A stretch of 64,000 nt of DNA. It comes from Aliivibrio sp. EL58. Lineage in GTDB: Bacteria > Pseudomonadota > Gammaproteobacteria > Enterobacterales > Vibrionaceae. The stretch spans positions 496,001 through 560,000 of the forward strand of contig NZ_OMPC01000009.1 of the NCBI RefSeq assembly GCF_900312675.1, in the 5' to 3' direction. Position 1 is the first letter of the stretch; each line of letters begins with the position of its first letter. Made by a program: the position numbers and the translations under genes. The notes below the pieces were generated by a model. It saw only the letters and a list, made by a program, of their open reading frames with translations, was not told the DNA's origin and did not search any database. Below, one piece after another: positions 1-8,867 of the stretch.

Positions 1-1118
1 ACAACGATTGCACTGTTTGCATTACGCTCACTACGTGAATATTGGCTCATACCGTTAGTTACTACTGCATGTTCTTCTGACGTAGCAGCAACAACAACAC
101 CACCCGGACACATACAGAAGCTGTATACAGAGCGGCCATTTTTACAGTGGTGCACGAGTTTGTAATCAGCTGCGCCTAGAAGTGGGTGGCCTGCATTTTT
201 ACCAAATCGAGCTTGGTCAATCATCTCTTGTTTGTGTTCAACACGGAAACCAATTGAGAATGATTGAGCGTCCATACGAACACCTTTGTCATGTAGCATT
301 TGGAATGTATCACGCGCACTATGACCAATCGCAGCAACAACGTGTTTACTATTAATGACTTCGCCACCGTTTAGTGTCACGCCTGTCACTTGTCCGTCTT
401 CGATATTGATTTCATCAACGCGAGTTTCAAAACGAATGTCACCGCCTAGCTCAATGATTTTACTGCGCATTTGTGAAACCATCGTCACTAACTTATAAGT
501 ACCGATATGAGGCTTACTTACGTAGATGATTTCAGCAGGAGCACCGGCTGCAACAAATTCTGTTTTTACTTTAAGTCCTAGGAAGCCTGGATCTTTCACT
601 TGGCTGTATAGCTTGCCATCAGAGAACGTGCCTGCGCCGCCTTCACCAAACTGAACGTTTGATTCTGTGTTTAATTCACTGGTACGCCAAAAACGGAAGG
701 TATCTTTTGCACGTTCATGTACTGACTTACCACGTTCTAATACGATTGGTTTGAATCCCATTTGCGCTAAGATAAGTGCAACAAATAAACCACATGGGCC
801 CATACCAATAACGATAGGGCGCTCAGTTAAATCAGCAGGAGCAGTGGCAACGTATTTGTATTCTGTGTCAGGTGAAACACGAATATTATGGTTGTCTTCA
901 ACGTTGCCTAGTAGCTGCTCTTCATTCACGTCTTGCAGGGCAATATCTAGTGTGTAGATTAAGAAAATTTGATTCTTTTTACGTGCGTCATAGCCACGTT
1001 TAAATACATGGATATCAACCAGCTGTTCTTCAGTAATAGACAGTGTGCTTAAAACTGCATTTTTCAGTTCGTCTTCACTGTGATCCAGCGGTAATTTAAC
1101 TTGGTTGATACGTATCAT
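1..1118 (-). CDS. FAD-dependent dehydrogenase, COG2509-like (C-terminus beyond the window)
   Basis: The start ATG is at 1118 with a GGTG-type ribosome site upstream; 372 codons are visible before the gene runs off the left edge. After an N-terminal region of about 95 residues that resembles the small domain of this family, a dinucleotide-binding motif GMGPCG sits at about residues 105-110. It is followed by a conserved glycine-rich FGEGGAGTFSDGKL stretch near 157-170. This pattern is that of uncharacterised NAD(P)/FAD-dependent dehydrogenases (COG2509). The substrate is unknown. The gene is transcribed away from the LysR gene at 1220-2164 but on the same strand, about 100 bp downstream of it. 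Cofactor assignment is firm; biological role is not. Confidence 0.85.
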   Translation of the reverse strand, partial: MIRINQVKLPLDHSEDELKNAVLSTLSITEEQLVDIHVFKRGYDARKKNQIFLIYTLDIALQDVNEEQLLGNVEDNHNIRVSPDTEYKYVATAPADLTERPIVIGMGPCGLFVALILAQMGFKPIVLERGKSVHERAKDTFRFWRTSELNTESNVQFGEGGAGTFSDGKLYSQVKDPGFLGLKVKTEFVAAGAPAEIIYVSKPHIGTYKLVTMVSQMRSKIIELGGDIRFETRVDEINIEDGQVTGVTLNGGEVINSKHVVAAIGHSARDTFQMLHDKGVRMDAQSFSIGFRVEHKQEMIDQARFGKNAGHPLLGAADYKLVHHCKNGRSVYSFCMCPGGVVVAATSEEHAVVTNGMSQYSRSERNANSAIV

Positions 1119-1219
1119 AATTCACCTGATAGTTGGCATGAAAATAAGCGCGTAGTTTACGTGATCTATCTCAAAAATGTAATCAATATTACCGCTTAAA
1201 AACGGCAAAAGTACTCATT

Positions 1220-2164
1220 TTATATCACACCATACCAATGATGTTTTTTTGCCAGTTTTTTCAATAATGTAATTTCATTTTCTGAACTCACTTTTAACCA
1301 TTCTATTAGATCATCAATTACGGCTGAATGGGTTCGTTGGTGTCCATAATAGGTCCATGCACTGTGCTGAATTTTCACATTTTCAGGGCAATAGAAGAAG
1401 CCTCTTTCTAATTCTTGAAGTATTAACAATAAATCGGTAACGGTTACACCTTGTCCTGATAAACAGGCACTTAATGCGAGATCTAGAGAAAGAAAACTGG
1501 TATTTCTTATCTGTTGATACGGGGGCATAGCGACATCTGCTAACCACATCTTCCAATCGTGGTGATCAAGCGTAGGGTGCAATCTTGGCATAGTTAAAAT
1601 TGAATCTATATTCGTATGCTCTGTTGCGATACTTGCGGCACACACTGGGGCCATAAACTCTTCTCGAAGAAGGAACATATTTTCTTTGTTGTCGTAATGA
1701 TCTTTTAAGCGTGTATGGAAGATCAGTAGATCATAATCTGGGTTATCTAAACATTCGTCTTCTTCTAAAGAAGGGATAATTACGATTTCGTAATCAGGGT
1801 AACGTTCATTAAGCTCTCGAACTTTAGGGATGAGTACTCGAGTAGCAAAGCTGAGCGTTGCTTTGATAACGATTCGTTTCTGTTTTGGCTCTTGCCAAGA
1901 TGAAATGATTGATTCTAATGTGGAATAGTTACCTTGTAACGCATGATAAAGCTCTAATCCTTGTAAAGTCAGTTCAATGGCTCGATGCTTTCGTATAATC
2001 AGGGATGCACTGAGATCATCTTCAAGCTGCTTTACTTGACGACTTACTGCACTTTGAGTCACATTCAATTCATTGGCGGCAGAGGTAAAACTCATTAGGC
2101 GCGCCACGGATTCAAAGGTTTTTAGTCCATTATGTGAGTACGGTAAATTGGGATAAGGGGTCAT
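1220..2164 (-). CDS. LysR-family transcriptional regulator (GcvA/AmpR-like)
   Basis: A 314-residue protein with an N-terminal winged helix-turn-helix: residues about 13-70 contain the typical run with SFTSAANELNVTQSAVSRQV. A substrate-binding-like effector domain starts near residue 95. The opening (LKTFESVARLMSFTSAA) is typical of the GcvA/AmpR branch. It is divergently oriented to the MATE efflux gene at 2288 with a 123-bp shared intergenic region, the usual LysR layout for controlling a neighbouring target. That the MATE pump is the target is inference. The effector is unknown. Confidence 0.9.
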   Translation of the reverse strand: MTPYPNLPYSHNGLKTFESVARLMSFTSAANELNVTQSAVSRQVKQLEDDLSASLIIRKHRAIELTLQGLELYHALQGNYSTLESIISSWQEPKQKRIVIKATLSFATRVLIPKVRELNERYPDYEIVIIPSLEEDECLDNPDYDLLIFHTRLKDHYDNKENMFLLREEFMAPVCAASIATEHTNIDSILTMPRLHPTLDHHDWKMWLADVAMPPYQQIRNTSFLSLDLALSACLSGQGVTVTDLLLILQELERGFFYCPENVKIQHSAWTYYGHQRTHSAVIDDLIEWLKVSSENEITLLKKLAKKHHWYGVI

Positions 2165-2287
2165 AATTTATTCACATGAGTTTTTGGAATGTCAGTGTGA
2201 CGGATATATCAATTGAATACCAGTCTCTAACCCTTTAACTTTGGCTAATTGATACCTTGGTTTAATTAATATAAGAATTCTCTTTTT

Positions 2288-3640
2288 ATGAAAAAAATAC
2301 TGTCACTCGCATTCCCACTTATCATCTCACAACTTATTTCTATGGCATTGGTGCTGACTGATGTTTGGATGATGTCGCGGTTAAGTGTTTCTGCATTGGC
2401 AGGTGGTGGTCTGGGCGCTTCAATCTACTTTTTTATTTTTATTATCGGTAGTAGCACCGTTGGCTGTGTCGCTAACTTAATCGCGATTGCTTATGGGCAG
2501 CGTTTAGCAAGACCTGATTATGGAAATCAACAGATCCGTTTAGCGGTTAAAGGGGCAGTATTACTGTCTGTGCTATTAAGTATTGTTCTTATGTTTCTTT
2601 TTTCGTATGCACCAGTAGTATTAAGAGCAGCGAATCAACCAGAAGAGATGATTACTTTGGCGATGGAATATGTTCACGCTTTGAAATGGGTTATGTTCCC
2701 ATCATTCATATTACTTGTACTGCGTGGACTAACCAGTGCATTGGGTAATGTAAGATCGATTATGGTGATGTCAGTTATTACTGTGATTCTTAATGTTCCG
2801 ATCAGCTATGTCTTAACGTTTCAATTTGATATGGGTCTTACTGGTTTAGGGTTAGGAACGGCAATATCAGCCTTTGTTGTGATGATTGGTTATGGCTTAT
2901 GGGTATTTAAGCAAGCAGAGTATCAACAATTTGCTCCTTGGTTACATCTTGAAGAGTATTCATTGAAATTAATGGTTCCGCTACTCGTGATGGGATTACC
3001 AATTGCAGTCGGAGCCTTACTTGAACATGGCTTAATTTATGGTGGTACGCTAATGGCGGGAACCATCAGTATTGCTTCTTTAGCACTGCATCAAATTTTA
3101 TTGCAGTGTTTAAGTTTTACGTGGAATTTTAATTTTGGTTTCTCACAAGCGGCAGCCATTTTAATAGGAAGAGATTTTGGCTCGGAAAATTACGCCGGTA
3201 TAAAGCAAACGTCACTACATAGCTTCTTGCTTGTGACTGCTATTAGTGTCTTTTTATCTGCTGTTTTTATCATTTGGCCAGACAGCATTGCAAACTTGTT
3301 CCAGCTTGATGATGGTACTAATAACATGTCCACATTATTGTCTTCTGTTATTTGGGTTGTGGCTTTGTGCTTTATTGTGGATGCATGGCAGTTGTTAGCC
3401 ATTAATCTATTGCGTGGGATGAAGATAGTCTCTATGCCAACCGTTATGACGGCGATTGGTTATTGGGTATTTGGTTTACCTGCGGCGTGGTTACTCACGC
3501 CTTTATTTGGGCTAGCGGGGATCTGGGCTGGTATTGGTGTTGGGTTAGGAGTAACAGGGGTATTGTTACTGATACACCTAATGATCGCTATTCGTCGTCA
3601 TAACGGTATAAAGAACCATACTATTCATGCAGTGAGCTAG
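2288..3640 (+). CDS. MATE-family multidrug/Na+ antiporter
   Basis: A 450-residue integral membrane protein with about 12 predicted hydrophobic helices and the two-fold MatE repeat. The N-terminal segment (SLAFPLIISQLISMALVLTD) is the family's helix 1, and the length is usual for NorM-type pumps. It would export cationic drugs or metabolites in exchange for Na+ or H+ at the inner membrane. The ribosome site before the ATG is weak. It lies opposite a LysR regulator that may control it. Family is certain; substrate is unknown. Confidence 0.92.
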   Translation: MKKILSLAFPLIISQLISMALVLTDVWMMSRLSVSALAGGGLGASIYFFIFIIGSSTVGCVANLIAIAYGQRLARPDYGNQQIRLAVKGAVLLSVLLSIVLMFLFSYAPVVLRAANQPEEMITLAMEYVHALKWVMFPSFILLVLRGLTSALGNVRSIMVMSVITVILNVPISYVLTFQFDMGLTGLGLGTAISAFVVMIGYGLWVFKQAEYQQFAPWLHLEEYSLKLMVPLLVMGLPIAVGALLEHGLIYGGTLMAGTISIASLALHQILLQCLSFTWNFNFGFSQAAAILIGRDFGSENYAGIKQTSLHSFLLVTAISVFLSAVFIIWPDSIANLFQLDDGTNNMSTLLSSVIWVVALCFIVDAWQLLAINLLRGMKIVSMPTVMTAIGYWVFGLPAAWLLTPLFGLAGIWAGIGVGLGVTGVLLLIHLMIAIRRHNGIKNHTIHAVS

Positions 3641-3715
3641 TCTGGTAAGATGTGCTAACTGGTGTATTTCAGGTAAATTCGAGTTCCTTTATATAAACAG
3701 TTTCGGGTACAAGTA

Positions 3716-4372
3716 ATGAATAAAGAGTCAGCAACGTTTGCTGGACAGGCGGTGTATTCTAAAAAAGTACTCTCTATCTATGATTTATGGGTATTAGGTT
3801 TTTCAAACCATTATTTATGGAAATGCCCAACGAAGTTAATTAGCCAACAGTTTATTGAGCTTGCATCAAAGAACCATTTAGATGTAGGGGTTGGTACGGG
3901 GTATTATTTAAAAAACCATTTATCGTTAACAGAGAGACGAGTCGCTTTAGTCGATCTTAATGAAAATAGCCTTGAATCAACAGCAACTGCTATTCAACAT
4001 TTTAACCCAGAAGTATATCGTAGAAATATACTGGATCCTCTAGAGCTTAAATGTGAGAAATTTGATTCAATCAGCATCAATTATTTACTGCATTGCTTAC
4101 CTGGAGAGTTATCGGAAAAAAGCGTTGTTTTTACGCATCTACATGAGGTGCTAAATGATGGTGGGGTGTTATTTGGCAGTACTATTTTAGGCCAAGGCAT
4201 TCCGAAAAATGTGTTTGCAAGTAAATTAATGAACTTCTATAACAAGAAGGGGATTTTTACTAATGAAGACGATGACGTTCACACGTTAGAAACGGTATTG
4301 AACGATACTTTTGTTGATGTGGAAATTAATATTATTGGTTGTGTGGCTCTCTTTTCTGCTCGAAAAAAATAA
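3716..4372 (+). CDS. class I SAM-dependent methyltransferase
   Basis: A 218-residue cytosolic protein. The glycine-rich SAM-binding motif I is HLDVGVGTGYYL at about residues 54-65. An acidic residue ending beta-2 (ALVDLNEN) and a post-motif stretch with FDSISINYLLHCLPG match motifs II-IV of Rossmann methyltransferases. It is about 75 bp downstream of the MATE gene and may be co-transcribed. A strong hairpin at 4391-4420 ends transcription after it. The methyl acceptor cannot be told from sequence. Confidence 0.88.
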   Translation: MNKESATFAGQAVYSKKVLSIYDLWVLGFSNHYLWKCPTKLISQQFIELASKNHLDVGVGTGYYLKNHLSLTERRVALVDLNENSLESTATAIQHFNPEVYRRNILDPLELKCEKFDSISINYLLHCLPGELSEKSVVFTHLHEVLNDGGVLFGSTILGQGIPKNVFASKLMNFYNKKGIFTNEDDDVHTLETVLNDTFVDVEINIIGCVALFSARKK

Positions 4373-4390
4373 CAAAATCACCTGCTATTT

Positions 4391-4420
4391 AGCACTCAGC
4401 ATTCTAATGTGCTGAGTGCT
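4391..4420 (+). terminator. intrinsic terminator after the methyltransferase
   Basis: A perfect 11-bp stem (AGCACTCAGCA paired with TGCTGAGTGCT) with an 8-nt loop, followed by TTCTTCTC. It lies 18 nt after the methyltransferase stop codon. Confidence 0.75.
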
Positions 4421-4532
4421 TCTTCTCAAACTCTTCTTTTTTCATTCTAGATATTTAAATAAGTTCACAAATTGCATCCTAAATTCATGGTAATTTATCT
4501 CTATGTTAAATGTTTTAAATCAAGGGGATGTA

Positions 4533-4658
4533 ATGGGAACAGTAATAGGCTTAGTACTACTGGCTCTTATCGCTTACATGGTGAGAAAGAAGACGGGACT
4601 GCATTTGCATCGTTGGATAGAAAAGAAATATCAAGAGTACGAAGATTCAAAAAAATGA
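4533..4658 (+). CDS. 41-residue single-span membrane micro-protein
   Basis: The ATG at 4533 is preceded by a good ribosome site (AAGGGG, 4523-4528). The frame reads 41 codons to a TGA at 4656-4658. The product begins MGTVIGLVLLALIAYMV, one hydrophobic helix. A strongly basic, then amphipathic, C-terminal tail follows (RKKTGLHLHRW, then KKYQEYEDSKK). The expected topology is N-out or N-in with the charged tail in the cytoplasm. No family was recognised. A longer overlapping frame at 4472-4675 has no ribosome site and looks like a shadow. It precedes the gene at 4724 by 65 bp and may be its operon partner. Confidence 0.6.
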   Translation: MGTVIGLVLLALIAYMVRKKTGLHLHRWIEKKYQEYEDSKK

Positions 4659-4723
4659 GTCTATCTATTCTGTAATGATTCATGCCAAGTGAAAAGTATT
4701 GTTGTATCTATGAAAAGGAATTT

Positions 4724-5272
4724 ATGATGATTCACACGATTAAAGAAACGGTATTTACCTATCATCAACGACTACTTGATGATTGGATAAAGGGAAAGAG
4801 AGAGTGGTTACCGTTGAGTTTATTTACCCCAACAGTGGTTGAGCAGCAACTCAATGAGTATTTTGGGGCGTATTTTGGATTATCTCAATATATGAAACAA
4901 GGTTGGCTAGGTACGGCATTTTATGCTTTAGGCAATTGGGAACCAGATAACCCTTTGTATACTGAAGGACGAATTTTACTGGCACAATATATAAATCCGA
5001 ATAAGTTATCTCTTTTTAAAGGATTACGAACAGGGGTAACTTCTGGAGAGCCTGATTTGTTCTTATATAAAACAGATGGTTCTATATTGTTTGTGGTGGT
5101 AAAAAAAGAGGATGAATACCTTTCAGACGCCGAGTTAATCTGTTTATCAAACATTAAATCAGTATTAGAATGTGATGTAGAGGTTGCCTATCTTGCAGAA
5201 GAACGCAGCCTTTATACTCCCAAAAGTTATGATATTAAAGTTGTTCAATTTCCAAACCCATTAGGTGTGTAA
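4724..5272 (+). CDS. conserved hypothetical protein, 182 aa
   Basis: The start was set at the ATG at 4724 because AAAAGGA lies just upstream; an in-frame ATG at 4682 has no ribosome site. The protein is soluble, with no signal peptide or membrane helix. It is rich in aromatic residues in its N-terminal half (FTYHQRLLDDWIKGKREWLP). The C-terminal half looks alpha/beta, with LFVVVKKEDEYLSDAELICL. No catalytic motif or known domain was recognised. It is followed 63 bp later by the DUF3465 gene on the same strand. Confidence 0.75.
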   Translation: MMIHTIKETVFTYHQRLLDDWIKGKREWLPLSLFTPTVVEQQLNEYFGAYFGLSQYMKQGWLGTAFYALGNWEPDNPLYTEGRILLAQYINPNKLSLFKGLRTGVTSGEPDLFLYKTDGSILFVVVKKEDEYLSDAELICLSNIKSVLECDVEVAYLAEERSLYTPKSYDIKVVQFPNPLGV

Positions 5273-5335
5273 TTCTTTTATATATTAACTCGAATTTTTA
5301 ATATGTTTATTAAGCAGTAGGTAATAGAGTCCATT

Positions 5336-5734
5336 ATGGTCAAACGTATATTAGTCAGTTTCTTATTTTTTCTAGGTCTGTTTTCATCTTCAGCGTGGGC
5401 AAGTAACGCTGACGTGAAGCGTGCTTTTGATTCTCAACGTAGTGATGTTCAAGTTGAGGGGGCTGGAGAGGTTGTTCGAGTGTTGCCGGATGATAATAAA
5501 GGTTCAAGACATCAAAAGTTTATACTTCGTTTAGATAATCGCTTAACCATTTTGATTGCACATAATATTGACTTAGCACCGAGAATTCCAAACTTAAGAA
5601 AAGGCGATACTGTTAAGTTTTATGGTGAGTATGAATATTCAAATAAAGGCGGTGTCGTACATTGGACCCATCTTGATCCAGGAAATCGTCATACTCATGG
5701 ATGGTTAAAGCACAACGGACGTACTTACGAATAG
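5336..5734 (+). CDS. secreted DUF3465-family protein
   Basis: A 132-residue protein with a clear signal peptide (hydrophobic LVSFLFFLGLFSSSAWA, cleavage probably after ASAWA near residue 22). The mature part has the family hallmarks DDNKGSRHQKFILRL, IAHNIDLAPR and a C-terminal HWTHLDPG...GWLKHNG motif rich in His and Trp. This is recognised as DUF3465, a small periplasmic/secreted family of unknown function with an OB-like beta-rich profile. A terminator follows at once. Confidence 0.85.
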   Translation: MVKRILVSFLFFLGLFSSSAWASNADVKRAFDSQRSDVQVEGAGEVVRVLPDDNKGSRHQKFILRLDNRLTILIAHNIDLAPRIPNLRKGDTVKFYGEYEYSNKGGVVHWTHLDPGNRHTHGWLKHNGRTYE

Positions 5735-5740
5735 AAATTT

Positions 5741-5770
5741 AAATCCCCTTCCTAAACAGAAGGGGATTTT
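5741..5770. terminator. bidirectional terminator
   Basis: A perfect 10-bp stem, AAATCCCCTT against AAGGGGATTT, with a short loop and flanking T/A runs. It serves the DUF3465 gene on the plus strand and would also end the minus-strand chitin-binding-like frame that stops at 5773. Confidence 0.8.
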
Positions 5771-5772
5771 CA

Positions 5773-6006
5773 TTATAAGGGTGTACAAGTTTTAATTATT
5801 TCCCATGGCGAGTTTTCTAAGAGCCCAGGGATTTCTAACTGTGTCCACCATTGAGCTTGCCACATTTTTCCTTGGTAAGTGACCGTATTGCCTTTTTGAT
5901 AAACATTATGCACTTGCCATTTTGTCACTTTACAAATTCCTTTTCAAAATGAAAAAAGAGTGTAGTAAATGCCGATTACAAAACAAATAATGAGTAAGAA
6001 CTTTAT
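5773..6006 (-). pseudogene. decayed secreted chitin-binding (CBM5/12-like) small protein
   Basis: On the minus strand a 51-codon frame (GTG at 5928 to TAA at 5773-5775) encodes a compact carbohydrate-binding module. Visible motifs are W-x5-Y-x2-G-x2-V-x-Y-x-G-x2-W-x-A-x-WWT, then P and a final W before a Cys. This is the ChiC/CBM5-12 pattern. Upstream in the same frame, across an in-frame TGA at 5944-5946, lies IKFLLIICFVIGIYYTLFSF, which looks like a signal peptide whose first codon is ATA (6004-6006) instead of ATG. A Cys just after the TGA could pair with the C-terminal Cys, as in intact modules. I read this as a secreted chitin-binding protein broken by one stop and a lost start. A functional GTG-started cytosolic version, with AAGGA about 10 nt upstream, cannot be excluded. 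Confidence 0.55.
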
Positions 6007-6203
6007 ATAGGCGTGTGTAAATCTGCGACGTTATTCACCATGAGGTGTAACTAAAAGAAATGCTGATTATATTGTTAATAGTTGGAGGGGAAAAAGAAAA
6101 TCTTATTACAAATGATATTTTTAAAAAATGGAACGCAGTAGGCTAGATAATTTGATATAACTGAACCAAACTCAATCTATGCATTTATGGAAAAGGATTT
6201 TCA

Positions 6204-8135
6204 ATGCGGTTAGTTAAAGTGAATTGGTTTGTTATTTTTATTGGGATGTTTAGCTCCCCAAGCTCTGTTGCGGTATCTGAATTATGGCTAAATCGCTATG
6301 CTTATGATGCGATTCAACAGGGGTTTAATAACAAAGACATTTCTGTTTATCATAGAAAGCGTTCGAGTATAGATGACTACCCGCTAGCAGCTTATACTGA
6401 TTACCGCGCTTTCTTATTTGATATAAATAACAAAACCCCTCAACAAGTGAATCAATTCTCACAAGATTTTTTTGATTATCCATTCTCTGTATCTATACGT
6501 GTTGATTATCTTAATGCCATGATAGCCACGAGAAACTGGGGTAATCTATTAGACTATCAGAAAGAGCTGCCTAAAGACCAAAACTACCAATGTTATTATT
6601 ACACTGCCTTTTATCATCAAGGGAAAAAAGATATTGCCTTTGATGGCGCTAAATCTTTATGGCTAAATGGAAAGAGTGTTTCTAGTGCCTGCGATGAGCT
6701 GTTTCAACATTGGGTAAATGCCGGGTTAAGAACCGATGATGTGATAAAGCAACGAGCTTTGCTGTCTATTGAAAAACGAAATCCTAAGTTAATAAAATAC
6801 CTTGCGAAACTGGTTTCAACTAAAGCCGATCGTTTGATCCTTAATGAAATGTATATGTTGTATCAAAACCCAATCAGAGTAACTAAGGCATTTACAACTA
6901 AAGACGATACGCCATTTAATCGAGACTATGCTCAAGTCCTATTAAAACATTTGGCTCGGAATTACATAGATAAAGCGTACTTAGCATTTACTCATATAAC
7001 AGACCATTACTCTTATAAAGGCGATGAGATCCAAAATACGTCAGAATTTATTGCGGTTCGACTTTTACAAAGTACAGATGATAAAGAAATAACATGGAGA
7101 GACGACGTTTTTAAACATTCGGATAACGATTATGTATTAGAACAAAGGGTTCGTTTAGCCATAAGTAAAACAAAGTGGCAAGAGGCTTACTTCTGGATTG
7201 CTCGTTTATCAGATGAAGCACAAGCAACGTATCGTTGGCAGTATTGGTTAGCAAGGAGTGAAATCGCCTTAAAAGAAACAGAGAAAGGTGAAGCTCGTTT
7301 GAAACGGATAATGGGGTATCGACACTTTTATAGCTTTGCAGCAGCAATCACATTAAATAGAGCAATTAAATACCCAATTGCTAATGTTGATTTTCAATTC
7401 GATGATCTAATTCATTACCATCCAGATCTTCAAAGGGTTAATGAATTACTCCGTTTAGGTAAAGAGGCACCGGCAAAAAGTCAGTGGAGATACTTAATAG
7501 CGAGAGCTAGCCATGACGATAGAGCCAAGCTGGCAGCTTATGCGAAGCAAGAGGGCTGGCATGACTTCTCATTTGAAAGTACGTTGCGTGGAGAGCTATG
7601 GGACTATATAGATTTACGTTTTCCCGTTCGTTATTACTCTTTGTTTAAGCATTATGGGAAAAAACATAAGATAGACCCAATTACCTTATTGGCGCTAGCA
7701 AGACAAGAGAGTGGATTTAATTCTTTATCTCAATCACCCGTTGGTGCGTTGGGTGTGATGCAAGTATTACCAAGTACCGCTAAGTATATGGCGGATAAAT
7801 ACAAATCAAAGTATAAGCAGCCTACTGATTTGTTCGATGCAGAGAAAAACATAGCGATAGGCAGTCAGTATTTAAGTTCCTTGTTAAGACGTTATAAACA
7901 AAACAGAGCCCTGGCATTTTCAGCTTATAATGCAGGACCTACTATGGCTGGGGTATGGCGAAAACAAGCAAGTGATGAGATGGATATTTTTGTTTATATT
8001 GAATCTATAACGTTTAAAGAAACAAGAGTTTATGTTAAAAACATACTAATGTTTGAAGAGTATTACCGCTATGTCTTAGGTGTAAAGGGTGATTTTTTAA
8101 ATGATTCAGAATGGGGCTTTAAGAAAAGTAATTAA
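6204..8135 (+). CDS. slt: soluble lytic murein transglycosylase (Slt70-like)
   Basis: A 643-residue periplasmic enzyme that cleaves the MurNAc-GlcNAc bond of peptidoglycan to leave 1,6-anhydro ends. A signal peptide covers about residues 1-24. A long alpha-helical superhelix fills the middle, as in E. coli Slt70. The C-terminal SLT domain has the catalytic Glu502 in ARQESGFN, the following SPVGALGVMQVLPSTA, and the FSAYNAGP motif. The length matches the family (about 640). It is followed 21 bp later by a small DUF4144-like gene. Confidence 0.93.
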   Translation: MRLVKVNWFVIFIGMFSSPSSVAVSELWLNRYAYDAIQQGFNNKDISVYHRKRSSIDDYPLAAYTDYRAFLFDINNKTPQQVNQFSQDFFDYPFSVSIRVDYLNAMIATRNWGNLLDYQKELPKDQNYQCYYYTAFYHQGKKDIAFDGAKSLWLNGKSVSSACDELFQHWVNAGLRTDDVIKQRALLSIEKRNPKLIKYLAKLVSTKADRLILNEMYMLYQNPIRVTKAFTTKDDTPFNRDYAQVLLKHLARNYIDKAYLAFTHITDHYSYKGDEIQNTSEFIAVRLLQSTDDKEITWRDDVFKHSDNDYVLEQRVRLAISKTKWQEAYFWIARLSDEAQATYRWQYWLARSEIALKETEKGEARLKRIMGYRHFYSFAAAITLNRAIKYPIANVDFQFDDLIHYHPDLQRVNELLRLGKEAPAKSQWRYLIARASHDDRAKLAAYAKQEGWHDFSFESTLRGELWDYIDLRFPVRYYSLFKHYGKKHKIDPITLLALARQESGFNSLSQSPVGALGVMQVLPSTAKYMADKYKSKYKQPTDLFDAEKNIAIGSQYLSSLLRRYKQNRALAFSAYNAGPTMAGVWRKQASDEMDIFVYIESITFKETRVYVKNILMFEEYYRYVLGVKGDFLNDSEWGFKKSN

Positions 8136-8156
8136 TACAACATAGGAAGATAATAA

Positions 8157-8483
8157 ATGGTAGTTTGGCCCGCAATTGTAAAATTTGAAGGTGATTCAGA
8201 ACTTGATTACATTTCTAGTGAAAGCGAATGGAAAATAGAATCGGAATTACATTATTTAGGCTATCAAGACAAAGACATCTTGGTTGATTCGACGGGGGCT
8301 ATATTTAGTTTGAATGACCCAATCAATAATATGACTAAGATTATTAGTACCAACAAAACAATAACGATGGATATTTTACTTGAGCTAATTAAAGAGCATC
8401 AATCTTCTTTAGGTTTATGTTGCGCCGCTAAAGTTGGTTTTGACTCTATTAAAGGCGCGATTGAATCTGTAAAAGAGTCATAA
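8157..8483 (+). CDS. DUF4144-like small protein
   Basis: A 108-residue soluble protein starting MVVWPAIVKFEGD. It has an acidic mid-section and a Cys-Cys pair in SLGLCCAAKVGF. It resembles the vibrio DUF4144 family, whose function is unknown; I am only moderately sure of that label. It lies 21 bp after slt on the same strand and is probably in the same transcript, which ends at the hairpin at 8486-8517. Confidence 0.75.
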   Translation: MVVWPAIVKFEGDSELDYISSESEWKIESELHYLGYQDKDILVDSTGAIFSLNDPINNMTKIISTNKTITMDILLELIKEHQSSLGLCCAAKVGFDSIKGAIESVKES

Positions 8484-8485
8484 AG

Positions 8486-8517
8486 AAACCTCGATGGTAA
8501 GTATACCTCGAGGTTTT
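8486..8517. terminator. bidirectional terminator
   Basis: The stem AAACCTCGA/TCGAGGTTT is extended inside by GGTA/TACC. It lies 3 nt after the stop at 8483 and 13 nt from the stop of the converging gene at 8530. Confidence 0.75.
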
Positions 8518-8529
8518 CATACGCGAAAA

Positions 8530-8691
8530 TTATGAACACGAGCCGCAACAAACTCCAGGTTCACCGTGTTTTCCTTTTTTCTCTGCTTTATTGTCTTCAG
8601 TGCTTTTAGTTGATGCCTGCTGTTGAATTACCGCTTTTGTTTCTTTGTTGGTTTCTTCTTTTTTGAAAATCTTTTTAAGTGAGAATGTCAT
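8530..8691 (-). CDS. CCGSCS-motif micro-protein, 53 aa
   Basis: A frame too short for usual ORF cut-offs. The ATG at 8691 has GGAG six bases upstream, and there are 53 codons to TAA. The N-terminal part is very Lys-rich (MTFSLKKIFKKEE). The middle is polar and low-complexity. The chain ends GEPGVCCGSCS, the terminal cysteine cluster of a recognised family of vibrio and related micro-proteins named for this CCGSCS tail. The three cysteines could bind a metal, but no function is known. It is monocistronic and converges on the slt/DUF4144 transcript. Confidence 0.8.
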   Translation of the reverse strand: MTFSLKKIFKKEETNKETKAVIQQQASTKSTEDNKAEKKGKHGEPGVCCGSCS

Positions 8692-8867
8692 AAGAACTCC
8701 TGATGACTATTAAGTTGTATTTTAAATGCATCTTATTGATTGTTTATTGATTAGTCAAGAGTACATTCTTATCACTCTTAACTCATCTGATATTTAGATG
8801 GTATCTAACTATTTATATTCGATTCTGTAGATATAATGTATCCAACATTAACGTTTGGAGTTATATA

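Noticed and set aside
4484-4511. Possible dif/XerD arm: CTATGTTAAAT matches the XerD half-site TTATGTTAAAT in 10 of 11 bases.
   Set aside because: The expected XerC arm at the right spacing does not match, so this is most likely chance in AT-rich sequence.
4472-4675. A 67-codon frame overlapping the 41-residue micro-protein.
   Set aside because: No ribosome site and a basic, low-complexity translation; the frame starting at 4533 is much better supported.
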